This document shows, one piece after another, positions 25,211 to 32,960 of a stretch of DNA of 64,000 nt. How positions within the stretch are numbered: the first letter of the stretch is position 1; each line of letters begins with the position of its first letter. A program made the translations under genes and the position numbers. This stretch comes from Pseudomonas solani (lineage in GTDB: Bacteria > Pseudomonadota > Gammaproteobacteria > Pseudomonadales > Pseudomonadaceae): NCBI RefSeq assembly GCF_026072635.1, contig NZ_AP023081.1:1634501-1698500 (forward strand), written 5' to 3'. Below the pieces are notes generated by a model that worked only from the letters and a program-made list of their open reading frames with translations, was not told the origin of the DNA and made no database searches.

Positions 25211-25645
25211 ATGACCGATCCCCTGATGATCCCCTGCGCCCACTGCGCCGGGCTCAACCGCATTCCCGCCGAGCGTCTGGGCGACTCGCCCCGCTGCGGT
25301 CACTGCAAGTCCGCCGTGGTCCCTGCCACGCCCTTCGACCTGAACGAAGCCGGCTTCGCCAAGCAACTGCGCGGCGACCTGCCCTTGCTGGTGGACGTCT
25401 GGGCCGACTGGTGCGGTCCCTGCAAGGCCTTCGCCCCCACCTACCAGCAGGCCGCCACCCAGCTCCACGGCCGCTGCCGCCTGGGCAAGCTGGACAGCGA
25501 GGCCAACCGCCAGCTGGCCGGGCAGCTCAACATCCGCTCCATTCCCACGCTGATCCTGTTCAAGGGCGGTGTCGAAGTCGCACGCCAGAGCGGTGCCCTG
25601 CCCCTGCCGCAACTGCTGGGCTGGCTGAAGAGCCAGGGCATCTAG
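25211..25645 (+). CDS. trxC: Thioredoxin 2 (zinc-binding thioredoxin)
   Basis: The 144-residue protein has an N-terminal zinc module with CAHC (C9, C12) and CGHC (C29, C32), followed by a thioredoxin fold with the redox motif WCGPC (67-71). This two-part structure and length match TrxC, a cytoplasmic disulfide reductase induced by oxidative stress in enterobacteria. It follows metY in the same direction. A thioredoxin next to sulfur-assimilation genes is reasonable but may be chance. It converges with a VOC protein gene only 25 bp away, with no clear terminator. Confidence 0.95.
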   Translation: MTDPLMIPCAHCAGLNRIPAERLGDSPRCGHCKSAVVPATPFDLNEAGFAKQLRGDLPLLVDVWADWCGPCKAFAPTYQQAATQLHGRCRLGKLDSEANRQLAGQLNIRSIPTLILFKGGVEVARQSGALPLPQLLGWLKSQGI

Positions 25646-25670
25646 AACGCCAGGGCGGGCGCAGCTCCGG

Positions 25671-26114
25671 CTAGCCTTGCCCGGCGTACATCTCGTTCAG
25701 CGCCCGCTGCATCTCCTCGGCGGAGACCTGGCGCTTGTGGGTGGAGATGGTCCAGGTGTTGCCGAACGGGTCGATGACCCGGCCTTCCCGCGAGCCGAAG
25801 AACATGTCGGCCACCGGGCTCAGCTCCCGGGCGCCTTCGCGTATCGCCCGGGCAAAGGTCGCGTCCGAATCGGGCACATAGATCTGCGCCAGCAGCGGCT
25901 GCTCCGGCCAGCCTTCCATCGACTCGCCGAGGTTGATCCGCGAGTCGCCGAACCTCAGCTCGCAATGCACCACCTTGCCGTCCGGCGTCGTCAGGCGGAG
26001 CAGCTCTTCCGCGTCGAACACCGCCTGGTAGAACCTGACGGCACTGGCCAGGTCGCTGACGATGCTGTTCGGGGTAACGGTATTGAATCCCTGCGGTTTG
26101 AAGGTGGTGTTCAT
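25671..26114 (-). CDS. VOC superfamily (glyoxalase/bleomycin-resistance-like) protein
   Basis: The 147-residue protein has the paired beta-alpha-beta-beta-beta pattern of PhnB-like VOC proteins: SIVSDLASAVRFYQAVFDAEE in the first half and a second module ending in GRVIDPFGNTWTIST. A glutamate in the first module and the PFGN turn are usual metal-site neighbours. The substrate is unknown. It is divergent from the hotdog protein gene. The 214-bp gap between them (26115-26328) holds no gene I can support. Confidence 0.82.
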   Translation of the reverse strand: MNTTFKPQGFNTVTPNSIVSDLASAVRFYQAVFDAEELLRLTTPDGKVVHCELRFGDSRINLGESMEGWPEQPLLAQIYVPDSDATFARAIREGARELSPVADMFFGSREGRVIDPFGNTWTISTHKRQVSAEEMQRALNEMYAGQG

Positions 26115-26328
26115 GGGCTTTCCCTGCTGGTTCGAGCGAGCGCGACATGCGCAGGCCCATTACTACCCTAGGCAATGAAGCGCGTCCGTTACAGGCTCAA
26201 CCTCCCGGTGAAAGTCCCACCTAACGGCCGGGTCCTGATCGTTTCGGTCACCCGCGCTGGCCGTCCCGGTCATTGCCGCCGACGCGCATCCGGCTAGGCT
26301 CCTGGCATTCGTCCTGCCGGAGTTCGTC

Positions 26329-26772
26329 ATGCAATTCAACGAAGAGATGGCCCGCCACTTCACCGAAGACAAGATCACCTTCGTACGCCGCATGGGCCTC
26401 AAGGCCGTGGCCCTGGAGCCGGGCTACGTGAAGCTGCTGGTGCCCCTGGCCGGCAACGAGAACCACATCGGCACCATGTACGCCGGCGCCCTGTTCACCC
26501 TGGCGGAGATTCCCGGCGGCGCGCTGTTCATCACCAGCTTCGACACCCGCCGCTTCTACCCCATCATCAAGGACATGAGCCTGCGCTTCCGCCGCCCGGC
26601 CAAGGGTGATATCAGCGTCGAGGCGCGCATCGGCGCAGAGGAGATCGAGCGCATCCAGGCCGAGGCCAGCGCCAACGGCAAGGCCGACTACCTGCTGGAA
26701 CTGGAGCTGGTGGACGCCACCGGCGAGGTGGTGGCGCAGAGCCGCGGGCTGTACCAGCTGCGCGCCCACTGA
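26329..26772 (+). CDS. Hotdog-fold protein, DUF4442/PaaI-like putative thioesterase
   Basis: The 147-residue protein has the hotdog pattern with NHIGTMYAGALFTLAEIPGGAL, matching the DUF4442/YiiD C-terminal type in which an acidic residue in the long helix could activate water. It probably hydrolyses an acyl-CoA, but the substrate is unknown. It precedes a universal stress protein gene by 79 bp in the same direction. Confidence 0.82.
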   Translation: MQFNEEMARHFTEDKITFVRRMGLKAVALEPGYVKLLVPLAGNENHIGTMYAGALFTLAEIPGGALFITSFDTRRFYPIIKDMSLRFRRPAKGDISVEARIGAEEIERIQAEASANGKADYLLELELVDATGEVVAQSRGLYQLRAH

Positions 26773-26851
26773 GCCTCGGACGGATTGCCCTGGATCAACT
26801 TGCCGTGCGGCCAATTGCCCCACAGTGGCACCTCACCCGGAGGTGCCACCC

Positions 26852-27670
26852 ATGTTCAGCCATATCCTCATCGCCCATGACCTGAGCCGCGAAGCCGACC
26901 TCGCCCTGCAACGCGCCGTGGACCTGGCGCGCCAGTACGACGCCCGCCTGACCCTGCTGCACGTGCTCGAAGACCACCTGCCCAACGCCCTGCAGGACAA
27001 CCTGCGCGAAGGCGCCCAGCGCCTGTTCCAGCAGCGCCTGGAGCAGCTCGGCGCACCGCCCGCCCAGGTACTGCTGCGCAAGGGCCGCCCGGCCCTGCAG
27101 ATTCTCGAAGAGGTGGAAGAGAGCCAGGCCGACCTGCTGGTGATCGGCAACCACCACCACAACGCACCGGAGCTGTTCATCGGCACCACCCTGGAGCGCG
27201 TGGCCCGGCATATCGACATCCCCTTGCTGCTGGCCGTGAGTGAAAAGCCGGCCCCCTACCGCAAGGGCTTCACCGCGCTGGACTTCTCCCTCTGCGCCTG
27301 CGACGCGCTGCGCAGCGCCTGTAGCCTGCTGACCACCGAAGGCCACCTGCAGGCGGTGAACGTGATGGAGATTACCGGCCGCCTGCTGGCCAAAGCGGGC
27401 AGCTCCAGCGAATACCTGAAGACCCAGCGCGAGCTGCTGGAGCAATTGCTGAAGGACGAACTGGGCAACGTCACGGCCGCGCCGACGGTCAGCCTGGACG
27501 TCACCCACGGCTCACTGCCCCGCGCCCTGGACGACGCCATCGCCGCCGCCCAGCCGCAGTTCATCACCCTCGGCAGCCACGGCCGCAGCATGATCTCCCA
27601 GGCCCTGCTGGGCAGCCTGGCGCTGCACTATCTGCAGCGCCCGCCCTGTGATGTGTTGGTGGTGAAGTAG
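26852..27670 (+). CDS. Universal stress protein with two tandem UspA domains
   Basis: I start at ATG 26852 (MFSHILIAHDLSREAD) because GGAGGTG stands directly upstream; the frame is open further 5' without family similarity. The 272-residue protein has two UspA domains (about 1-130 and 145-272). The second keeps the nucleotide-binding pattern GSHGRSMISQALLGS, and the first has a looser GNHHHNAPELFIGTT version. E. coli UspE has the same tandem arrangement. The position corresponds to PA5027. Its 3' end leads into the second heptamer repeat array. Confidence 0.92.
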   Translation: MFSHILIAHDLSREADLALQRAVDLARQYDARLTLLHVLEDHLPNALQDNLREGAQRLFQQRLEQLGAPPAQVLLRKGRPALQILEEVEESQADLLVIGNHHHNAPELFIGTTLERVARHIDIPLLLAVSEKPAPYRKGFTALDFSLCACDALRSACSLLTTEGHLQAVNVMEITGRLLAKAGSSSEYLKTQRELLEQLLKDELGNVTAAPTVSLDVTHGSLPRALDDAIAAAQPQFITLGSHGRSMISQALLGSLALHYLQRPPCDVLVVK

Positions 27671-27678
27671 GCGGCAAA

Positions 27679-27730
27679 GCCGGAAGCCGGAAGCCGGAAG
27701 CCTCAAGCCTCAAGCCTCAAGCCTCAAGCT
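27679..27730. repeat. Heptanucleotide tandem repeat array, (GCCGGAA)3 (GCCTCAA)4
   Basis: Three copies of GCCGGAA (27679-27699) are followed by four copies of GCCTCAA (27700-27727) and GCT. The array lies between the convergent uspA-like and parA-like genes. Its last copy supplies the stop codon of the parA-like gene (TCA at 27724-27726 on the plus strand, TGA on the coding strand). It has the same two-block design as the array at 10481. Confidence 0.95.
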
Positions 27731-28491
27731 TCTAGAAGATTGTGCAGCTCGACGAATTGCTGGGTCAGCTTGTGGCTGCGATCCAGATAGATCAGCGGGG
27801 TGCAGGCCTGGTGGGATTCGCGCATCTTCACCGAGCTCATCAGGTTCACCGGCAGCACCGGCAGGCCCTCGGCGATGAGTTCGTCCAGCAGTTGCTGGGG
27901 CAGGCTGGCACGGGGCTGGAACTGGTTGACCACGATGCCTTCCACCTCCAGGCCGTCGTTGTGGTCTTCCTTCAGCTCCTCGATCTCGGCCAGCAGGCCG
28001 TAGAGGGCATTGCGCGAGAAGCTGTCGCAATCAAAGGGGATCAATACGCGATCCGCCGCGATCAGCGCCGAAACCGTGTAGAAATTCAAGGCCGGCGGTG
28101 TATCCAGGTAGATACGGTCGTAATCCTCGGCCAACTCGTCCAGCAGCTTCGCCAGCTTGTTGATCTTGTGCTTGGCCTCCAGTTTCGGCTGCAGGTCGGC
28201 CAGCTCCGCCGTGGCGGTGATTACGTGCAGGTTGTCGAAGGGGGTTTCGTAGATATCCACCTTGCCCTTCTTGCCGAACGGCCCAGACGACAGGGTCTGC
28301 TTGAAGAAGTCGGCGATTCCCATGGGGATGTCGTCGCCGGTGAGGCCGGTCAGGTAGTGGGTGGAGTTGGCCTGGGTGTCGAGGTCGATCAGCAGCGTGC
28401 GATAACCCTCCGATGCACTCACCGCCGCCAGGTTGCAGGCGATGCTCGACTTGCCTACGCCGCCCTTCTGATTGAACACCACTCGCCGCAT
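27724..28491 (-). CDS. ParA/MinD-like P-loop ATPase (orphan)
   Basis: The start is ATG 28491 (MRRVVFNQKGGVGKSS) with GGGAGG 6-8 nt upstream, giving 255 residues. The deviant Walker A motif KGGVGKSS, the switch I region DLDTQANSTHYL and the Walker B-like YDRIYLDTPPAL are intact, so it should bind and hydrolyse ATP and dimerise. There is no parB or parS-like neighbour, so it is an orphan that may position some cellular structure rather than DNA. It is the PA5028-type gene. It marks the left border of the aryl polyene cluster and is divergent from it across 253 bp. Confidence 0.9.
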   Translation of the reverse strand: MRRVVFNQKGGVGKSSIACNLAAVSASEGYRTLLIDLDTQANSTHYLTGLTGDDIPMGIADFFKQTLSSGPFGKKGKVDIYETPFDNLHVITATAELADLQPKLEAKHKINKLAKLLDELAEDYDRIYLDTPPALNFYTVSALIAADRVLIPFDCDSFSRNALYGLLAEIEELKEDHNDGLEVEGIVVNQFQPRASLPQQLLDELIAEGLPVLPVNLMSSVKMRESHQACTPLIYLDRSHKLTQQFVELHNLLEA

Positions 28492-28619
28492 CACACACCT
28501 CCCGGGTCCCTTGGATAGTCCCGGATTCTATGCAAAGCCCGTGACAAGGGCGAGCACTGACGGGCCTTTCTTACCAGCGGGAATTTATGTGCCTTACATC
28601 TGAAGATTGTGTCTGAAGT

Positions 28620-28649
28620 TTGCGAAGTAACCCGACGGTCGGGGATAAT
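28620..28649 (+). promoter_or_regulatory. Putative sigma-70 promoter of the aryl polyene operon
   Basis: TTGCGA (28620-28625) and GATAAT (28644-28649) are separated by 18 bp, about 95 bp upstream of the first cluster gene. It is the best promoter-like pair in the divergent gap 28492-28744. Nothing else in that gap looks like a gene or regulator. No cluster-encoded regulator was found. Confidence 0.45.
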
Positions 28650-28744
28650 GCGGCACTTTGCTATGGCGTCATCGACAAGGCCTTTGTCGTTCAGGGATTG
28701 CCAGTCGACAAGGACGCCCACAGGGGCCGGGAAGAGCTCTTAGC

Positions 28745-29467
28745 GTGACTCACTTCAGTATCGAACAATGGCGTGCCTGGGCCCCGGGTCTGGAAAGCGA
28801 GGACGACTGGCGCGCCTGGTGCAGGCAACCGTTCGCGCCTGCCGACCTCACTGTGCAACCCGATGTCTCCTTCCTTCCCGCCATGCAGCGGCGGCGCCTG
28901 TCGCGCCTCGCACGCATGGCGATGAGCGTCGCCTGGCCCCTGGCCGCCGAGGGCGAGCAACTGCCCATGGTGTTCGCCTCGCGCCACGGCGAAACGCCCC
29001 GCACCCTGGCCCTGCTGCAGGACCTGGCGCGCGGCGAGCCGCTGTCGCCCACCCAGTTCAGCCTTTCCGTGCACAACGCGATCATCGGCCAGTGGTCGAT
29101 CCTGCGGGGTGATACCAGCGAGATGACCGCCCTGGCCGCCGAAGGCGACGGCCTGGAGCACGCGGCCCTGGAAGCCGCCGGCATGCTCGCCGAAGGCGCC
29201 CCGGCCGTGCTGCTGGTGGTGACCGAGGAGTGCCCACCGGACATCTACCGACCCTGGGTTGAGGATGTGCCCTTCCCCTACGCCGTCGCCCTGCGGCTCG
29301 CGCCCGGGGACCAGTGGCAGCTGAAGCTGTCCCCCGAAGCGCCGGAACAGGCGCTGGAACCCTGGCCCCATGCACTGGGCCTGCTGCAAGCACTGCTTAA
29401 CGATCTGCCCCACCGTCAGCATCAATGGAAGAGCCGTAAATGGACCTGGCAACGCAACCGGCCCTGA
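28745..29467 (+). CDS. apeC: Beta-ketoacyl synthase chain-length-factor-like protein (aryl polyene cluster, ApeC-like)
   Basis: I start at GTG 28745 (VTHFSIEQWRAWAPG), preceded by GGAAGAG; the frame is open further 5' but resembles nothing there. The 240-residue protein covers only the N-terminal half of a ketosynthase fold. The region around FSLSVHNAIIGQWSI has no active-site cysteine, as expected for a chain-length factor of the Ketoacyl-synt_2 type. In characterised APE systems the CLF pairs with the ketosynthase ApeO and controls elongation. It is the first gene of the operon and overlaps the next by 28 bp. Confidence 0.85.
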   Translation: MTHFSIEQWRAWAPGLESEDDWRAWCRQPFAPADLTVQPDVSFLPAMQRRRLSRLARMAMSVAWPLAAEGEQLPMVFASRHGETPRTLALLQDLARGEPLSPTQFSLSVHNAIIGQWSILRGDTSEMTALAAEGDGLEHAALEAAGMLAEGAPAVLLVVTEECPPDIYRPWVEDVPFPYAVALRLAPGDQWQLKLSPEAPEQALEPWPHALGLLQALLNDLPHRQHQWKSRKWTWQRNRP

Positions 29468-30252
29468 ACGCCCGCCCCAACGCCCCCTACTGGTGGCGCC
29501 TGATCGCCACCGCGCTGTCCTTCACCCTGTTCGGGGTCGGTGGCGTGCTGTTGCGCATCGTCGTATTCCCGCTGCTGTCGCTGCTGCCCGGCAGCGCCCT
29601 CGACCGCCGCCGCCGCGCCCGAGCCACCACCAGCCGGCTGTTCTGGCTGTTCGTGCAGTTCATGTACCGCAGCGGCGTGCTCACCTATGAAGTGGAAGGC
29701 GCCGAGCGCCTCGGTCGCCCCGGGCAGATGATCATCGCCAACCACCCCTCGCTGATCGACGTGGTGGTGCTGATCGCCCTGATCCGCGATGCCAACTGCG
29801 TGGTCAAGCAGAGCCTGTGGGACAACCCCTGCATGCGTGGCCCGATCCGCGCCGCCCAGTACATCAGCAACAGCGGCAGCATGGACATGCTCGACGAGGC
29901 CGCCGCCGCCCTGCAGGAAGGCCAGACCCTGATCGTCTTCCCCGAAGGCACCCGCACCACGCCGGGCCAGGCCCCGCAGTTCCATCGCGGCGCCGCCGCC
30001 ATCGCCCTGCGCGGCGCGCGCATCGTCACCCCGGTGACCATCAGCGTGACCCCGACCACCCTGACCAAGGCCGAGCCCTGGTACAGCATCCCGGCGCGGC
30101 GCTTCCACTTCCACCTGCGCGTCGGTCACGACATCGACCCGCAGAGCTTCGCCGCACAGGGGCCGGCGCCGATCGCCTCGCGCCGCCTCAACGACCATCT
30201 GCATCAACACTTCATGAAGGAGCTCGGCCTGGATGAGCGCTCTGCAGCTTGA
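29440..30252 (+). CDS. Lysophospholipid acyltransferase-family protein (PlsC type) of the aryl polyene cluster
   Basis: The 270-residue membrane-associated protein has a hydrophobic N-terminal region (about 20-50) and the PlsC motifs NHPSLID (His102-x4-Asp107) and FPEGTR. It should transfer an acyl chain from a carrier protein or CoA to a lipid or glycerol acceptor. In aryl polyene clusters such enzymes are thought to join the polyene to the lipid part of the final glycolipid-like product (ApeD position by gene order). It overlaps the preceding gene by 28 bp and the following ACP gene by 20 bp, suggesting translational coupling. Confidence 0.88.
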   Translation: MDLATQPALNARPNAPYWWRLIATALSFTLFGVGGVLLRIVVFPLLSLLPGSALDRRRRARATTSRLFWLFVQFMYRSGVLTYEVEGAERLGRPGQMIIANHPSLIDVVVLIALIRDANCVVKQSLWDNPCMRGPIRAAQYISNSGSMDMLDEAAAALQEGQTLIVFPEGTRTTPGQAPQFHRGAAAIALRGARIVTPVTISVTPTTLTKAEPWYSIPARRFHFHLRVGHDIDPQSFAAQGPAPIASRRLNDHLHQHFMKELGLDERSAA

Positions 30253-30493
30253 AATCAAGAACCTGATCATCGAGGCCCTGGGCCTCGAAGACATCGGCCC
30301 CGACGACATCGACGCCGAACAGACCCTGTTCGGCGAAGGCCTGGGCCTGGATTCGGTGGACGCCCTGGAACTGGGCCTGGCCATCCAGAAGCGCTTCGGC
30401 ATCAAGATCGACGCCGATGCCAAGGACACCCGCAAACACTTTGCCAACGTGGCCAGCCTCGCGGCCTTCGTCTCGGCACAGAAAGCCGCTTGA
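30233..30493 (+). CDS. apeE: Acyl carrier protein 1 of the aryl polyene cluster
   Basis: The 86-residue acidic protein has the phosphopantetheine attachment motif GLGLDSVDALEL with Ser41, in a typical four-helix ACP length. It would carry the growing polyene or the lipid acyl chain as a thioester. Two consecutive ACP genes are characteristic of aryl polyene clusters. It differs from the second ACP around the serine (LDSVDA against IDSIDA), which suggests different partner enzymes. The start overlaps the acyltransferase gene by 20 bp. Confidence 0.9.
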   Translation: MSALQLEIKNLIIEALGLEDIGPDDIDAEQTLFGEGLGLDSVDALELGLAIQKRFGIKIDADAKDTRKHFANVASLAAFVSAQKAA

Positions 30494-30505
30494 GGAAAGA
30501 CCGCG

Positions 30506-30760
30506 ATGCAAACCCGTGACGAGATCTTCACCACCCTGCGCGACGCCCTGGTCGAACTCTTCGAGCTGGACCCGGCGCAGATCAGCCTGGAATCCAACCT
30601 CTACGAGGACCTGGAGATCGACAGCATCGACGCCGTGGACCTGATCGACCACATCAAGCGCCACACCGGCCGCAAGATCGCCGCCGAGGACTTCAAGGCC
30701 GTGCGCACCGTCAGCGACGTGGTCGAGGCCGTGCACCGCCTGGTGAACGAGCCCGCATGA
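30506..30760 (+). CDS. apeF: Acyl carrier protein 2 of the aryl polyene cluster
   Basis: The 84-residue protein carries DLEIDSIDAVDL with Ser40 as the phosphopantetheine site. It follows the first ACP after 12 bp (with a GAGGAAAG-type ribosome-binding site) and overlaps the next gene by 4 bp. No phosphopantetheinyl transferase gene is evident in the cluster, so activation probably relies on a transferase encoded elsewhere. Confidence 0.9.
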   Translation: MQTRDEIFTTLRDALVELFELDPAQISLESNLYEDLEIDSIDAVDLIDHIKRHTGRKIAAEDFKAVRTVSDVVEAVHRLVNEPA

Positions 30761-31302
30761 GCCGCCTGATCGGGCTGCTGCTGGTGCTGGCCGGGCTGGG
30801 CTACCCCTTCGCCGTGTACTACGGCATGGAGCACCTGTCGCCGCGCCTGTTCGCCCTGCTGCTGGGCGGCCTCTGGCTGGCCCGCAGCCTCAGCGCCGCG
30901 CAACGCCCCGGCAACCGCTGGACGGCCATCGCCGCCCTGGGCTTCTGCCTGCTGCTGGGGCTGGTCAACCAGGCCGACCTGCTGCGCTGGTACCCGGTGC
31001 TGATGAGCGCCGTGCTGCTGGGCCTGTTCGGCGCCAGCCTGGTCCATGGCATGCCGCTGGTGGAACGCCTGGCGCGCCTGCGCGAGCCCGAGCTGCCCGA
31101 GGTGGCGGTGCGCTACACCCGCCGCGTCACTGCCGTCTGGGCACTGTTCTTCCTGGCCAACGGCCTGATGGCCGCCGCCCTCACCCTCTGGGCGCCGCTC
31201 AGCTGGTGGACCCTCTACACCGGCTTCATCGCCTACCTGCTGATGGGCCTGCTGTTCGCCGGCGAGTGGCTGGTGCGCCAGCGTGTGCGGAGGTTCGCGT
31301 GA
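30757..31302 (+). CDS. Integral membrane protein of the aryl polyene cluster (COG4648-like)
   Basis: The 181-residue protein consists mostly of membrane helices (about five to six, for example LIGLLLVLAGLGYPFAVYY and WTLYTGFIAYLLMGLLFAG). There are no catalytic motifs I can see. Proteins of this type occupy the same place, between ACP2 and the AMP ligase, in other APE clusters (ApeG position), so it is part of the system, but its function is unknown. It overlaps both neighbours by 4 bp. Confidence 0.82.
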   Translation: MSRLIGLLLVLAGLGYPFAVYYGMEHLSPRLFALLLGGLWLARSLSAAQRPGNRWTAIAALGFCLLLGLVNQADLLRWYPVLMSAVLLGLFGASLVHGMPLVERLARLREPELPEVAVRYTRRVTAVWALFFLANGLMAAALTLWAPLSWWTLYTGFIAYLLMGLLFAGEWLVRQRVRRFA

Positions 31303-32960
31303 ACTGGATCGCCCCCCAGGACCTGCTACTCCACACCGCCGCGCACCGCCCGGTCACCCTCGCCCCGGCGCTGGACCAGGCCACCCTCGCCCAGCGCGCC
31401 TTGCGCCTGGCCGGTGCCTTCCAGGCCCGAGGCATCCAGCGCGTCGCCCTGTATCTGGAAGACGGCGCCGAGCTGGCCACCGCCCTGCTGGCCGCCTGGC
31501 GCGCCGGCATCGACGTGCTGCTGCCAGCCGACGCCCAGGCACAGACCCGCAAGCGTCTCGGCGAACACTGCGACCTCTGGCTCGACAACCTCGATGGCCT
31601 CGATGCCGAGCCCCTGGCCCCCACCACGCTGGACCTGGACGCCTGCCGCCTGGTGCTGTGCACCTCCGGCTCCAGCGGCGAAGCCAAGCTGATCGACAAG
31701 ACCCTGCGCCAGCTGGCCAACGAGGTCGAAGCCCTGGAAGCGCTCTGGGGCGGCGACCTGGCCGGCGCCACCCTGGTGGCCAGCGTCTCCGCCCAGCACA
31801 TCTACGGCCTGCTGTTCCGCGTGCTCTGGCCCCTGTGCGCCGGCCGCCCCTTCGTGCGCCGGGCCCAGCCCTTCGCCGAAGACATGCAGCAGGCCAGCCT
31901 GGAGGCCGGCGACTTCGCCTGGGTCGCCAGCCCCGCCCTGCTCAAGCGCATGGGCGACAACCTCGACTGGCCCGCCCTGGGTGGCGTACGCCGGGTGTTT
32001 TCCTCCGGCGGCGCCCTGCCCGCCGACGCCGCTGCCGAGCTGCAGCAGCGCCTCGGCCAGTGGCCCACGGAAATCTACGGCAGCTCCGAGACCGGCGGCA
32101 TCGCCTGGCGCCAGGGCGGCGCCCTGTGGCAGCCCTTCGCCGGCGTCGAGCTGGGCCGGGACGAGGAAGGCGCACTGCACCTCGCCTCGCCCTACCTGCC
32201 CGCCGGCCACCGCGAGCAGACCGCCGATGCCGTGCGCATCGACGCCGACGGCCGCTTCGAACTGCTCGGCCGGCTCGACCGCATCGTCAAGCTGGAAGAG
32301 AAACGCATCTCCCTGCCCATGCTGGAACAGGCCCTGGGCGAACACCCCTGGGTGGCCGAAGCCCGCCTGGGCGTGGTGCAGGAAGGCCGCGCCTTCCTCG
32401 GCGCCCTCGTGGCCCTGAGTGCCGAGGGCATCCACGCCCTGCGCAACCAGGGCCGTCGCGCCGTCACCGAAACCCTGCGCCGCCACCTGGCCGGCCATTG
32501 CGAAGCCATCGCCCTGCCGCGCCGCTGGCGCCTGCTGCGCCAGTTGCCCTGGAGCAGCCAGGGCAAGCTGCCCCAGGCGCTGGTGGAAACCCTGGTCAGG
32601 GCGCCGCGCCCGAAAACGGTGGAGCCGCTGGCCAGCCGCGAAGCCGACGGCGAATGGCAGCTGGAGCTGGAGGTGCCGCTGGACCTGGCGCACTTCTCCG
32701 GCCACTTCCCGCGCACCCCGGTGTTGCCTGGCGTGGTGCAGATCGACTGGGCCCAGCAGCTGGCCCGCCAGCTCATGGACCTGCCGCCACGCTTCGCCGG
32801 CATGGAAGTGCTGAAGTTCCAGCAACTGGTACGCCCCGGCGATCGCCTGCAGCTGTCCCTGCGTTTCGACGCCGACAAGGGCAAGCTCTACTTCGCCTTC
32901 CGCAATGGCGAGGCCGCCTGCTCCTCCGGGCGCATCCTGCTGGTGGCCGCGCATGTTTAA
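31299..32960 (+). CDS. AMP-forming acyl-ACP ligase fused to a hotdog dehydratase (ApeH-ApeI fusion)
   Basis: I start at GTG 31299, which overlaps the previous stop by 4 bp; the track upstream lies inside the membrane protein gene. The 553-residue protein has an adenylate-forming domain (about 1-445) with the P-loop TSGSSGEAK (122-130) and YGSSETGG (from Tyr260). It should activate the aryl starter acid and load it on an ACP. Residues about 455-553 are a FabZ/ApeI-like dehydratase with HFSGHFPRTPVLPGV (His465, His469). In the characterised Xenorhabdus APE system ApeH and ApeI are separate proteins and ApeI pairs with ApeP, so here the dehydratase half is tethered to the ligase. Confidence 0.9.
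   Translation: MNWIAPQDLLLHTAAHRPVTLAPALDQATLAQRALRLAGAFQARGIQRVALYLEDGAELATALLAAWRAGIDVLLPADAQAQTRKRLGEHCDLWLDNLDGLDAEPLAPTTLDLDACRLVLCTSGSSGEAKLIDKTLRQLANEVEALEALWGGDLAGATLVASVSAQHIYGLLFRVLWPLCAGRPFVRRAQPFAEDMQQASLEAGDFAWVASPALLKRMGDNLDWPALGGVRRVFSSGGALPADAAAELQQRLGQWPTEIYGSSETGGIAWRQGGALWQPFAGVELGRDEEGALHLASPYLPAGHREQTADAVRIDADGRFELLGRLDRIVKLEEKRISLPMLEQALGEHPWVAEARLGVVQEGRAFLGALVALSAEGIHALRNQGRRAVTETLRRHLAGHCEAIALPRRWRLLRQLPWSSQGKLPQALVETLVRAPRPKTVEPLASREADGEWQLELEVPLDLAHFSGHFPRTPVLPGVVQIDWAQQLARQLMDLPPRFAGMEVLKFQQLVRPGDRLQLSLRFDADKGKLYFAFRNGEAACSSGRILLVAAHV

Noticed and set aside
26180..26290. GGTGAAAGTCC-type sequence recalling group II intron segments
   Set aside because: Only a short resemblance, with no maturase gene and no domain V-like hairpin that I could identify.
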